The notes: a model not told the origin generated them from the letters alone. Shown: positions 20,156 through 28,649, counted from the stretch's first letter. The stretch: DNA of 64,000 bases from Candidatus Bathyarchaeota archaeon A05DMB-5 (GCA_019685655.1 JABFQP010000002.1:1-64000); one strand, 5' to 3'. Numbers and translations are program-made.

Positions 20156-20578
20156 TTACCTTAGGTCTTCAAACAGAGTCGTGAATGTGTCGTGGTGTTC
20201 TTCTTCGTCTTTCAAAATGTTCATGAAGAGTATTTCGGTTGTTTGGTCCTTCTCTTTGCGCGCTTGCTCGATTATTTTCTTATAAAGCGCTATCGCGTTT
20301 TCTTCGTCCTTTATGTCGCGTTGTATCATCTGCTTAAGCGTTTTACCCACAACAATTTCAGTTGGCTTCGTCGTCGGTGTTTCACCTAAATAATAAAGTC
20401 TTTCAGCAATGGCTTCAGCGTGCTTCATCTCGGTTATCGCTATCTTCTTCAGCTCATCCTGCACCGCGAAGCCTTTAACGCCGCCCCATTGAACGTGCTG
20501 CCACATATACTGAATCGCAACTTGCAATTCTCTTGCTATACCGTCATTCAACATTTTCAACAATTCTTTAGAAGCCAA
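20156..20578 (-). CDS. Bacterioferritin-like ferroxidase
   Basis: 140 aa, slightly shorter than E. coli bacterioferritin (158 aa). All diiron ligands align one residue earlier than in E. coli Bfr: E17, E50, H53, E93, E126 and H129. Met51 occupies the position of the heme-ligating Met52. The protein should form a four-helix bundle that oxidises Fe(II) and may assemble into a 24-mer shell. It protects against iron and peroxide stress. It is followed ~100 bp downstream by the tiny Cys-rich protein on the same strand. Confidence 0.88.
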   Translation of the reverse strand: MASKELLKMLNDGIARELQVAIQYMWQHVQWGGVKGFAVQDELKKIAITEMKHAEAIAERLYYLGETPTTKPTEIVVGKTLKQMIQRDIKDEENAIALYKKIIEQARKEKDQTTEILFMNILKDEEEHHDTFTTLFEDLR

Positions 20579-20700
20579 TTTTCTTTCACCTTATTTTGAC
20601 AGATTGAATTACAGTTTTTGTCGTTCTTCTTATATTAAATTTTCTTAAATCACGCGGAAAAGGCTGAAAAATTAAACGTTTGCAAACTTGATAAAGAAAA

Positions 20701-21447
20701 TTAGAGCACATATAATTTAGAAACTGAAGAAACAACCACGTCTGCTACTTGCTCAAGCTTTTCTTGAGAAGTAAAACCAGTCAAAACGCCAATACACGCC
20801 TTTAGCTTCGCGTTTCTACCCATCTGCATGTCCGACACGGAATCTCCAACAATAACAGTGTTGCTTGGCTTAGATTCTGTCTTTTTTAAGATTTCAAGCA
20901 CCATGTCAGGTGAAGGCTTCCCATTCATAACGTCGTCACTTCCAACTACCGCATCAAAAAAGTGCGCTATCTCCAAGGTTTTGAACGATTCCACCGTGCG
21001 CTTGTGAGTGTCTGTGGAAGCAATTGCAAGTTTTAAGCCGCTTTGCTTTAACCGTTTAAGAGCCTCCGCTACGCCTTCTAAAAGAACTGAACCATAAGGA
21101 GACTGGATTGAACCGTCAGCCTCATCATAAGCTCTCTGAGCCGACTGCTTAGCTTCACTCCACGAATAGCCACTCAGATAGAAAGCTTCAGCCGCAATCA
21201 AAATCTCTTCACGTCTTGGAGCAGTTCCCAAAGGTCCACCGTGGTCTATTTTCTCATTCTTCAAATCAACACCGACAATTCTCTCCCATAACTCAGAAAC
21301 GGTCTTTCCACCATGTTTTTCAATTGCGTTTTTGCGTGCTTTAGCCAGTTCCAACAACAACAAATGCTGATTGACAAGAGTGCCGTTCTTGTCAAAAATT
21401 ACCAACTTGCATTCTATTATTTTGTCTCCTGCAACTAACTTTTCCAT
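20701..21447 (-). CDS. HAD-superfamily hydrolase with altered motif I
   Basis: 248 aa. The HAD signature is present: motif I VIFDKNGTLV (D19, N21), motif II AIASTDT, the Lys of motif III, and motif IV VIVGDSVSDMQMGRNAK. A helical cap lies between motifs I and II. In most HAD phosphatases the residue two after the nucleophile is Asp (DxD); here it is Asn21, which would weaken general acid/base catalysis. The fold otherwise resembles phosphoglycolate-phosphatase-like enzymes. It is divergent from the DUF3795-like gene. Confidence 0.85.
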   Translation of the reverse strand: MEKLVAGDKIIECKLVIFDKNGTLVNQHLLLLELAKARKNAIEKHGGKTVSELWERIVGVDLKNEKIDHGGPLGTAPRREEILIAAEAFYLSGYSWSEAKQSAQRAYDEADGSIQSPYGSVLLEGVAEALKRLKQSGLKLAIASTDTHKRTVESFKTLEIAHFFDAVVGSDDVMNGKPSPDMVLEILKKTESKPSNTVIVGDSVSDMQMGRNAKLKACIGVLTGFTSQEKLEQVADVVVSSVSKLYVL

Positions 21448-21517
21448 ATGATATTCTCCACGATTCTTTATTCTCGCCTTAAACGAGTAGCTATGGCAAG
21501 AGTCATCAAGAAAACTA

Positions 21518-21523
21518 TTTATC
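21518..21523 (+). promoter_or_regulatory. TATA box setting a leaderless start at 21547
   Basis: TTTATC at 21518-21523, within AAAACTATTTATCC, is centred 27 bp upstream of the ATG at 21547. That is the spacing expected for a transcript starting at the A of the start codon, and it argues against the in-frame ATGs at 21448 and 21493. Confidence 0.45.
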
Positions 21524-21546
21524 CTTTAACCTACCATGCCCTAAAC

Positions 21547-22008
21547 ATGATTGACAAAAATTCGCTCCGTTTTGTAACCTATTGTGGCTTATACTGCAGA
21601 CTGTGCGCTCAGCACGCTCGCATAACACGCCAAGCAAGCCAACTCCAACAAACGCTACAAGAAGAAGGGTATGGGGATTTTTACCAACACTTTCCAGAAA
21701 TGAAAAATGCCTTTCCACAATTCTCGCAATTTCTGGAGAAACTTGCAAAGTTCGATTGCACATGCAGGTCAGGTAAAGGTGGACCTTCAAATTGTGAAAT
21801 CCGCAAATGTGCCCGACAAAGGAGAATTACTGTTTGCCCACGGTGCAGAGAATACCCATGCCAGCACATTCAGAAACTGGCAGAATGCTATCCGACTCTC
21901 ATTCAAGACGGAAAACGCCTGCAAAAGATAGGCGTCCACAAATGGATGGAGGAACAAGAACAAAGAGTCAAACGAGGCATAAGCTATTCCGACTGGAAAG
22001 CTAAATAA
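21547..22008 (+). CDS. DUF3795-like cysteine-rich protein
   Basis: 153 aa from the proposed leaderless ATG at 21547. The frame is open to 21448, but the first ~33 codons lie on the wrong side of a TATA box. The protein starts with TYCGLYCRLCAQH and continues with CTCRSGKGGPSNCEIRKCARQR and CPRCREYPCQHI. This is the Cys arrangement of DUF3795 proteins, which are thought to bind zinc or an Fe-S cluster. Molecular function unknown. Confidence 0.7.
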   Translation: MIDKNSLRFVTYCGLYCRLCAQHARITRQASQLQQTLQEEGYGDFYQHFPEMKNAFPQFSQFLEKLAKFDCTCRSGKGGPSNCEIRKCARQRRITVCPRCREYPCQHIQKLAECYPTLIQDGKRLQKIGVHKWMEEQEQRVKRGISYSDWKAK

Positions 22009-22095
22009 TCTTTTCAAAAATATTGTACTCTAAATTCACAAAAATTTTAATAATCCGCTTCATTTGATGGTTCAATAGTTTGGGAGCGCATAGTA

Positions 22096-22913
22096 ATGAC
22101 CAAGAAAGATACTGCTAAAACTGGTTTGCCGCCTTTGCACACACTTATTTTTCTCGAAGGAAAAAAGCATTAATTACTGGTTCAGCCGCGGGCATTGGCA
22201 AAGCCATAGCCTACAGGTTTGCTGAAGCAGGCGCTGATTTGGAACTCGTCGACATCAGCGAAGAGGGCTTAAACGCTGTAAAAGAAGAGCTTAAACAGTT
22301 TAAGGTGCACATAAACATTCACAAAGTTGACCTTTCTAAGAAAGAAGAGATAGATGCTTTATGGAAGAGGTTGGAAGGCAAAGAACCAGATATATTGGTC
22401 AATAACGCGGGCATTTACCCTTCCAAGTCTTTTCTCGAAGTGGACGAAGCCTTTCTGCAGAAGGTGATGGATGTTAATTTGAATTCGGTTTTTTGGATGT
22501 GCCAGCACATGATAAGAAGTAGATTGAAAAAGGGCGGAGTAATAATAAACGTTGGTTCTATTGAGGCTGTAATGCCTCTGAAAGAAGAGCTTAGCCACTA
22601 TAGCATTAGCAAGGCTGGAGTCATGGTGCTTACGAGAGCCTTAGCAAGCGAATACGGCAAACACGGGTTCAGAATAAACGTGCTTGTGCCGGGTGGAGTT
22701 TGGACGCCAGGAACAAAAAGTTTGGCAAAAGAAGCGTTGCAGTTCAAGTTTAAAGTGGTGAAAACTGGCATAGAATATGGCATTAGGAACCCGCTGGGCA
22801 GACTTGTTAAGCCAGATGAAATTGCACGTATGGCTTTGGTTCTTGCAAGCGATTTATCCAGTTACGTGCATGGCACATTAATAACTGTTGACGGAGGATT
22901 CCTATCCGCATAA
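22096..22913 (+). pseudogene. SDR-family oxidoreductase interrupted by a -1 frameshift at A-AAA-AAG
   Basis: The full-length short-chain dehydrogenase needs two frames. From ATG 22096 the first frame reads MTKKDTAKTGLPPLHTLIFLEGKK and stops at TAA 22171. The second frame continues exactly there as KKALITGSAAGIGKAIAYRF, the SDR cofactor motif, and stays open to 22913 with NNAG, catalytic Ser, YSISKAG (Tyr and Lys) and VDGGFLSA. The junction is A-AAA-AAG (22161-22167), so one missing A or a ribosomal -1 slip would restore the protein (~271 aa). It may be a real lesion, a homopolymer sequencing error or programmed frameshifting. The product would be an NAD(P)-dependent oxidoreductase of unknown substrate. 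Confidence 0.75.
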
Positions 22914-23066
22914 ACTGAACACAGTTTTTCCGGTTCGAATAGCATAGACGCCCTAGGACTTCATCGATTCAAAAGTTCTCAGTTTAAAACGTTTAGAGAC
23001 ACAGCCACGTATAACAGTAACGATTTAACATAAAAAAGAGAAGATGTTGATTTTTGCAGTTAGAGT

Positions 23067-23750
23067 TTATTCTTTTGGTTTTTCTGAGGGTGGAGGCGGT
23101 TCTAGAGTTTTCGTTGGCGGTTTTCGCTTGAGCAGTACAAGAGCGGCTACAACTACAACGACACAAACAACAGCTGCAACTGTTATTATGAGCCACAAGT
23201 CTCAACCTCCAGTGCTCCACATGTTTGTTTCGACAACTTTCATCAAAGTTGTTGAGCCTCCATAGGAGCTATAGAATTCCAGAAGCACGCCCTTCTCTCT
23301 ATCCCAGTAGTATGTGCTTGTTCCAATCATTGGAACAGAAACATTAAGATAAGCAGCATCTCTGCCATCTTTTGTTGTCGTTCCCGTTATTGGAAATGTC
23401 ATGCCATAGACAAGATCGCCAGTGCTTAGGTTTGCCGAAACAATAAGTGGCACACTGGAGATTGTTGTGAACCCTGAACCTGTAGCGACATCTATCGTGA
23501 AGTCTCTGGGAGTGGTAGGCCATCCTGGCTGATTTCCCTCATATTTTCCGCTTACTTGTGTGCCGCTAACGTTTTGGATGGTGATTTTTATCCATGTCGT
23601 GACTGATTGCCCTTGGGCAGTAACCTTAATTTCCCATTTTATCCATTCATTTTCTTTGACGCCTACTGTTGCGACTGCAATTGTTGGCGTTACAGAGAGT
23701 AGGATAAGGCAAAGTACTATGGGTATCGCTATTTTCGTCATGTCAAGCAT
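23067..23750 (-). CDS. Signal-peptide surface protein whose C-terminal membrane anchor follows an in-frame TGA
   Basis: From ATG 23750, preceded by GGTGA, the frame encodes a signal peptide (MLDMTKIAIPIVLCLILLSVTPTIAVA) and a ~155-residue beta-rich exterior domain, and stops at TGA 23204-23202. The same frame continues for another 44 codons: a transmembrane helix (LWLIITVAAVVCVVVVAALVLL), a KRK stop-transfer signal and a proline-rich tail, ending at TAA 23069-23067. Without read-through the product (182 aa) would be secreted; with it, anchored. TGA is used as an ordinary stop elsewhere in the window. A nonsense mutation (TGG to TGA) or sequencing error is the simplest alternative. Function of the exterior domain unknown. 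Confidence 0.7.
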
Positions 23751-23896
23751 TTTTTCACCATGAGCCAGCACTTAGAATTCTCTTGTTATTTATGCCTTAC
23801 GAAAGTATTTTCTAGCTTACAGTAAGTTAGGGAGTAAAACTTTAGTGTCGCATAGAACGAAATTATTGCAGTTCCCATATCTTCTAGCTTTTGAAT

Positions 23897-24370
23897 CTAT
23901 GAAGATTGGGGCTGAAGCGTTTCAGCGACTGTTTGTGCCCACTTTTTCGTCTTTTCCAACTCTCCTTCTTTCAGTCGCATTTGGTTCATTTTGCCTTCAA
24001 CGTAAGCAATCAACGGAGTTGTTATCAGCTTAAAGCCTAATTTTTTAAGCTTGCCTTCTATGCCCTTTACTGCGCTTCCGCTTATTCTTGATTGCACTTG
24101 CGTGTCAAAAGCCGCCGCGAGTTTACTGGAAAAATCTTCATTTTGCAAGCTATCCAGAAACTTTCTCATGTCGTTCGAAGCTCTGAAGGCCATGGTGGGT
24201 GCGCCAACAATCAAACAATTATAATCTTTTATAACTGTCGCGTTGGCATTGTTAACATAGAAAGAGTCAACTTCGATTCCCTTTTCTCTTAACACTTCGC
24301 CGATTGTTTCGGCAACCTTTTCCGTTAACCGCATAGGAGAAACTGTATCATAGACAATTAGAACCTTCAT
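23897..24370 (-). CDS. Flavodoxin-domain protein
   Basis: 157 aa from the ATG at 24370; a further ten upstream codons are open but the domain starts here (MKVLIVYDTVSPMRLTEKVAETI). The phosphate-binding loop of flavodoxins is recognisable but degenerate at the start (YDTVSPMRLT rather than TxTGxT). The strand-turn CLIVGAPTMAFRASNDM and the FDTQVQ segment match the FMN-contacting loops. It may be an FMN electron carrier or a flavodoxin-fold subunit. It has no redox-partner gene next to it. Confidence 0.8.
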   Translation of the reverse strand: MKVLIVYDTVSPMRLTEKVAETIGEVLREKGIEVDSFYVNNANATVIKDYNCLIVGAPTMAFRASNDMRKFLDSLQNEDFSSKLAAAFDTQVQSRISGSAVKGIEGKLKKLGFKLITTPLIAYVEGKMNQMRLKEGELEKTKKWAQTVAETLQPQSS

Positions 24371-24583
24371 TGAAGTCAGCCTCAATTCACCCTTAAACAT
24401 GCATGTTACTTTTAAACATTCTCAAACGTGCCAAAACACAGAACTTATGCAAAACGCAAGCGTGTTAAGTCAACAACACTGAGCATGTAAGAACCCCAAA
24501 CAATATTCAAAGAAATAACAGAAAAGAAGCATCATCATCTTTGGTTTGAGTATTGGTGGGGCTGGTCGGATTTGAACCGACGA

Positions 24584-24612
24584 CCTTTCCCCGGAGACAG
24601 CGCTTGGCTGTT
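24584..24612 (-). other. Intron 2 of tRNA-Trp (variable loop)
   Basis: About 29 nt separate AGG from TC of the expected 5-nt variable loop AGGTC, and the insertion ends with a repeated AGG. It folds into a hairpin (ACAGC-CAAGC-GCTGT), and CCCG of the adjacent exon can pair with CGGG inside it, as expected of a bulge-helix-bulge substrate at a noncanonical site. Such extra introns are known in Thermoproteota tRNAs. Confidence 0.6.
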
Positions 24613-24621
24613 CCTACGGGT

Positions 24622-24688
24622 TTCTCTATGACCGCTCCAGAACTTCTTCATTCCGCTTCGGGCGGTCCGCAAACCCGTTTGTTGCATT
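24622..24688 (-). other. Intron 1 of tRNA-Trp (anticodon loop, 37/38)
   Basis: About 67 nt inserted after position 37, the canonical archaeal site. It contains TTCTGGAG (24642-24635 on the minus strand), which is perfectly complementary to the anticodon-loop sequence CTCCAGAA, and a GACCGC/GCGGTC pair. A weak C-box-like ATGAAGA precedes the complementary element. I did not identify a clean D box, so a C/D guide function, known for euryarchaeal tRNA-Trp introns, is only a possibility. Confidence 0.65.
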
Positions 24689-24872
24689 CTGGAGCCCGTC
24701 GTCATACCTTCCTAGACTACAGCCCCGTTGTGTTTGTGGCATTAAATTTACTGTAGAGGATAAGATATATGCGTTATTCCTACGTCCTTTCTAGAATAAC
24801 TAGAGAAGCTTATGCGTTAGATGCGTGAACATCTAATTATCTTAAAGTATTTATGATCGATTCCGGTAACGT

Positions 24873-25991
24873 GTGTGTTTGTGGAGGGCGTTTATAACGG
24901 GAAACGAGTTAAGCAGAGATGTACGAAAGAAATGTGTTCTTTATCAAGAGATAGACGGCACTTCTTACGAAGTGGATTTGCCGTTAACTTCCAACGTTGA
25001 CCCAGATGAGTTAAGAGAAAAAATAGGTTTGCCCTCCTACATCGACCTCAACTATTTTCCATTAAAAAGTGCCATGGTAACCCTTTGGGCGACTATAAAC
25101 GCGCCTAAACTTCACGAGTTATACCCCGAAGCTTTCGAGAAAAAAATCAGCGACAACCCTATTCCCGCCTTGCTGTTTGGAGGAGCAGCAGTCAAAATTC
25201 TCTGCAAGAGCGCAAATGCTGGCGGTCCACTGGCAAGAGCGATAAAGGATACAGATTTTATCATCCCCAAGAAACAAGGAATGAGCTTTTGCAAGCTTCT
25301 TTTGAACATGGACAAGGCTTTTGGAACACAGTTTAAGTATTTTCGGACAAAAGGCGACGTGCTTTTCAATGCTATGAGACAGGGTCAAAGATATCGGATT
25401 AGAACAATAAACGGCATAACTGAAGAAGGTCTTCCCACAGTTACCGTGCTGGATATTTTCTGTGATTACATAGAACTGCGCCACCGAATAGAAATTAAAG
25501 ACTCCTTTGAAAACTGCAGAGAAAACTTGTGCACAATCGGTTTGGAAAACTTGATACTTTCTAAGTCACAGTTTATCATGGACTATCCCAAATCAGACGC
25601 GCACGTGCTGAAAGAGTACAAGCAAGAATTCAGAATCTTACCATATGAACACTATGCTTCAGACAAGATTGTTTTGGGAATGGAAGAAAAAGACACGAAA
25701 GATGTCTGCGCAATTTTCTTAGACCATTCTATAGGTGAAGAAAAAGACGAAATCAGTCCTACCAAGATGAGAAAGGCTTTGGAAAGAGATAAGAAACTCA
25801 CGTTAACCGTAACACTCAATCTTCAAAATTTAGCGAATAGAACTGAGCTTATGGAAAGATGGCTGAAGAAAAACGACGTCGCAACCGTCTCCAACAGAAT
25901 AAACGAGTTGTTGAAGTATTTGCCTAAGGTTGACAAAAAATGGGACAAGCCATGGTGGAATACCGCTGTGGAAACACCAATGATTGAATAG
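24873..25991 (+). CDS. Nucleotidyltransferase-fold (AbiEii-like) protein
   Basis: 372 aa if initiated at GTG 24873; a TATA-like TTTATGA at 24850-24856 supports a nearly leaderless start there. A nucleotidyltransferase-type active-site motif is visible in the middle: LLFGGAAVKILC and then IKDTDFIIP, corresponding to the GG/GS loop and the D-x-D metal site. Downstream is a region rich in charged helices ending with KWDKPWWNT. The same general architecture occurs in the protein at 29.8 kb. No abortive-infection partner gene is adjacent. Substrate unknown. Confidence 0.65.
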   Translation: MCLWRAFITGNELSRDVRKKCVLYQEIDGTSYEVDLPLTSNVDPDELREKIGLPSYIDLNYFPLKSAMVTLWATINAPKLHELYPEAFEKKISDNPIPALLFGGAAVKILCKSANAGGPLARAIKDTDFIIPKKQGMSFCKLLLNMDKAFGTQFKYFRTKGDVLFNAMRQGQRYRIRTINGITEEGLPTVTVLDIFCDYIELRHRIEIKDSFENCRENLCTIGLENLILSKSQFIMDYPKSDAHVLKEYKQEFRILPYEHYASDKIVLGMEEKDTKDVCAIFLDHSIGEEKDEISPTKMRKALERDKKLTLTVTLNLQNLANRTELMERWLKKNDVATVSNRINELLKYLPKVDKKWDKPWWNTAVETPMIE

Positions 25992-25996
25992 TAAGG

Positions 25997-26887
25997 CTAT
26001 TTCTTGCGTATCAGCTGTTTTATTGTGTTGTAGGCGTCTTTTCTGGACATTCCAGCTCTTGAAATCGGTAGCTCCACCGTCTCTTTTTCCGAATACAGTT
26101 TTATGCAAACTTCACGTTTTGGAGTAACATACATTGTTGCATCCTTGAAATTTGACCACTTGCCTTCTCTCACCGTTTTTCCTTCTTGAATAGTGAATCC
26201 TTGACTGTTCAACAAAAGGATAGTGTGGTAGTTACTCTTGTAAAGACGATAACCTCCCACCAAAGATAAACCCGTAACTACCAGAAGGGTTAAAGGATGA
26301 ATGGCTTGAGGCCACCCAGCGAGAGCAATTGCCACTAAAAATAGAACGCCCAATCCAAGAAGGATAATGAAGCTTTTCATATAGTTGGGCACGTCGAAAA
26401 TTTCAAACTTTGCTTCTGTCAATTTGAGGTGTTTAGCAAGTCCTTTTCCGAGAACGTTGTTGGACGTGACATTTTCTTTAGATGCAAGACTAAAGGCGGC
26501 AACACCAATATTTTTGTCAACCAAATCGTTTATTGCGTTTTTCAATGTTTTGTCGAATGGTTGACTTTGGACCAATCCTAGAAAAATCCATTCGTCTTCG
26601 CCAAACTTGCTCTTCAACGAGATAATCATTTCTCTAAAAGATTTAGTATCCATTGCTGGAGATGTGTAAATGAAAAAGTTAATCTTGTATTTTGGGGTCA
26701 CCAAGGCTGAGAATATTTTTGAAAGGAAGAATCCTTTCTCCTGAAGGCTTCCTGAAGCATAAATTGGAAAAGTAACGTTGCCGATTTTATAGTCTCTATA
26801 GATTTCGTTGAAATTAGCCAGCCATCTTAAATGTCCTTTGGCTATTTGTTCTTCCACCATGTCAACGACAAAGTTAAGTTCATACAA
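25997..26887 (-). CDS. Uncharacterised membrane protein with two central helices
   Basis: 296 aa. Residues 1-165 are soluble and alpha/beta-like (INFFIYTSPAMDTKSFREMIISLKSKFGEDEWIFLGLVQSQPFDK). Two adjacent transmembrane helices follow (~170-190 and ~195-213) with a short turn, and then a C-terminal beta-rich PH-like domain (~220-296, HTILLLNSQGFTIQEGKTVREGKWSNF). The hairpin topology places both soluble domains on the same side. No known family was recognised. It is convergent with the nucleotidyltransferase gene, with only 5 nt between stops. Confidence 0.65.
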   Translation of the reverse strand: MYELNFVVDMVEEQIAKGHLRWLANFNEIYRDYKIGNVTFPIYASGSLQEKGFFLSKIFSALVTPKYKINFFIYTSPAMDTKSFREMIISLKSKFGEDEWIFLGLVQSQPFDKTLKNAINDLVDKNIGVAAFSLASKENVTSNNVLGKGLAKHLKLTEAKFEIFDVPNYMKSFIILLGLGVLFLVAIALAGWPQAIHPLTLLVVTGLSLVGGYRLYKSNYHTILLLNSQGFTIQEGKTVREGKWSNFKDATMYVTPKREVCIKLYSEKETVELPISRAGMSRKDAYNTIKQLIRKK

Positions 26888-26939
26888 TTTCTAAGCACCA
26901 ATGACAATGTAAAAATAAAAAGAGGGAGGATATTTAAGG

Positions 26940-28649
26940 CTATTCTGGTGGGATGCTGAGGTACAGCGTCCGCATGTCAACGCCCTTTGTTGTGTTGCGA
27001 TACATGAACCCTAGATACAACAGTATTCCCGCGATTATGCAACCGAAGAACCCAATTGCGCTTATAATGTCTGCAGTTTCTGCTCCGGTTGTAAACAGAG
27101 ACCATATCCACGGTGACTCTTTTATGAAGATGTAAAGACAGAAGGCTCCGCCAAGTGTCGCAACAAATCCTAAAGTGACAACTGCGCCTATCGAATGCTT
27201 GACAGCTGCACGGTCGTAGATTTCCTTTCTTTCTAGCGGAAGCAACATGCAAGATATACAGAACATTGTTAGGAAGAACGCGTCAAAAATGTCTGTTCCG
27301 ACGACACCTGCAAAAGCCAAATAGCTCGCTGCTCCTGCTGGAAAGTCAGCCTCTGCCATACATGCTGGAATGGCAAAGATAGCTGTGATTAATATTGCCC
27401 ACACTGGGGCGTGCCATCTTTCGCTGACGTAAGAGAACTTTTCGGGCATCATTCTGTCAAACGACATGGCAAAGAAGGTTCTAGAAGCAACAAGCAGGAA
27501 TGGTGGAATGTCATTGGCAACCCAGAGTACAGCACCTATCGCTATGAGCATTGGAAGCCAGCTTATACCCATGCCATTAGCAATTATAGATGCAAGACCA
27601 GTGCTCCACGCACCTTTGAAATTGGGTATGGCAGCATCTCTCGCGGCTACAACAGTACTTTTAATGCTGCTTGGTGGGTAACTTAGCCAAGCGTATGCTT
27701 GGAAAAAGCTCCATTGATGTCCTTCAGCATCCGTGTAAGGTTCTACATTCATTGCTGCAATTGCTGAAAGCGATGAGGCCAACAGATAAACTACCATTAT
27801 GAGGAGCCCCGCGACCAAAAGCACTTGAGGAAGTTTTTTGTTCGCTTCTTTAACTTCGCCAGCCAAGAACGTTGTGGCATACCAACCCATGTAAGCCCAA
27901 AAGGCTCCACCAAGCGCAACTGAGAAGGCGTCAAAGAAGCCGACGGGGTTGGCTGTCATACCTGTGGCATTTGCAACTGCCTCGAACGTAGTTGGCGGGG
28001 CACCCATCACATTTTCAACGCCAGTTGCGATTGCTGTAGGATTCATTGCACCAGCTATCCACATCGCAAAGAATATGATTGTAATTGCTGCGGGTATATA
28101 GAATATGACTTCCATCAATCGTCCATACAGCTTTGTTCCTAGAAGCGCGATTACTGCAAATATCCAGACTATCACGAGACCCCCAAGGAAACGCCCAGCA
28201 ACACCGAAATCAAAGGCTGTTGGAGCCATTGCAATGCCGAAGAATGTTTCGATTCCCTCGAAAACCGCGACACCAATTAATCCGTAGCTAAACGCTTCTG
28301 CAAGGAACATCAGCCATCCAGACATATAGCCTATCGACGGGTGGATAACTCTCGATATAGTAACATAGCCACCGCCCGACCTTGGCATCGCCGCCGCAAC
28401 GTAGCCTGCTGCGTATCCAGTGATAAGCACGATGAAGCCGCAGATGAGGAATGCCCAGAATATTGCAGGAAGTCCTAATGGCATCCAATCCGTTGGCATT
28501 GGCATTGGTCCGGTGAATTGGAATGCGCGTTTCTGCCATCCTAAGCCGATGACATGGCTAAGGATGATGATGACACCCAAAGTGAATCCAATTTCTCTTA
28601 CGAGTCCAGTTGCTTCCCTAGCAAAAAGTCCAGGCTTACTTGAGGCCAT
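26940..28649 (-). CDS. APC-family amino acid permease
   Basis: 569 aa with about 12-13 transmembrane helices. The beginning matches APC transporters (GLVREIGFTLGVIIILSHVIGLG), as do the motif MPRSGGGYVTISRVIHPSIGYMSGW in helix 3 and the GGAFWAYMGWYATTFLAGEVKEANKKLPQ segment. The segments between helices are longer than in the bacterial archetypes (e.g. ~70 residues between ANKKLPQ and the next hydrophobic core), perhaps extracellular loops. It likely imports amino acids or a related amine. Transcribed alone, divergent from the metallophosphoesterase; TATA-like sequence occurs in the shared A/T-rich intergenic region. Confidence 0.92.
   Translation of the reverse strand: MASSKPGLFAREATGLVREIGFTLGVIIILSHVIGLGWQKRAFQFTGPMPMPTDWMPLGLPAIFWAFLICGFIVLITGYAAGYVAAAMPRSGGGYVTISRVIHPSIGYMSGWLMFLAEAFSYGLIGVAVFEGIETFFGIAMAPTAFDFGVAGRFLGGLVIVWIFAVIALLGTKLYGRLMEVIFYIPAAITIIFFAMWIAGAMNPTAIATGVENVMGAPPTTFEAVANATGMTANPVGFFDAFSVALGGAFWAYMGWYATTFLAGEVKEANKKLPQVLLVAGLLIMVVYLLASSLSAIAAMNVEPYTDAEGHQWSFFQAYAWLSYPPSSIKSTVVAARDAAIPNFKGAWSTGLASIIANGMGISWLPMLIAIGAVLWVANDIPPFLLVASRTFFAMSFDRMMPEKFSYVSERWHAPVWAILITAIFAIPACMAEADFPAGAASYLAFAGVVGTDIFDAFFLTMFCISCMLLPLERKEIYDRAAVKHSIGAVVTLGFVATLGGAFCLYIFIKESPWIWSLFTTGAETADIISAIGFFGCIIAGILLYLGFMYRNTTKGVDMRTLYLSIPPE

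Larger units (their letters stand above)
24554..24726 (-). tRNA. tRNA-Trp (anticodon CCA) with two introns
   Basis: On the minus strand the acceptor GGGGCTG (24726-24720) pairs with CAGCCCC, the T arm is GTCGG-TTCAAAT-CCGAC, and a genomic CCA (24556-24554) follows the discriminator A. Exon 1 (24726-24689) ends in the anticodon-loop sequence CTCCAG, exon 2 (24621-24613) supplies A-CCCGT-AGG, and exon 3 (24583-24557) supplies TC and the T arm. Joining them gives a standard 74-nt tRNA with stem ACGGG/CCCGT, loop CTCCAGA and anticodon CCA. Exact splice positions may shift by one or two bases. Confidence 0.85.

Noticed and set aside
23202-23204. TGA as selenocysteine or as a reassigned Trp codon.
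   Set aside because: No Sec family or SECIS-like element was recognised, and TGA ends other genes in the window (for example nrdJ), so reassignment is not supported; read-through or mutation is retained.
24505-24550. GATGATGATG on the minus strand just downstream of tRNA-Trp, resembling a box C of a C/D sRNA, with a possible CCAAA/TTTGG closing stem.
   Set aside because: No convincing box D (CTGA) or D'/C' pair at the right spacing, so not called.
24873-25991. Toxin of an AbiE-type toxin-antitoxin pair.
   Set aside because: No AbiEi-like antitoxin or any small partner gene is adjacent, so only a nucleotidyltransferase fold is claimed.
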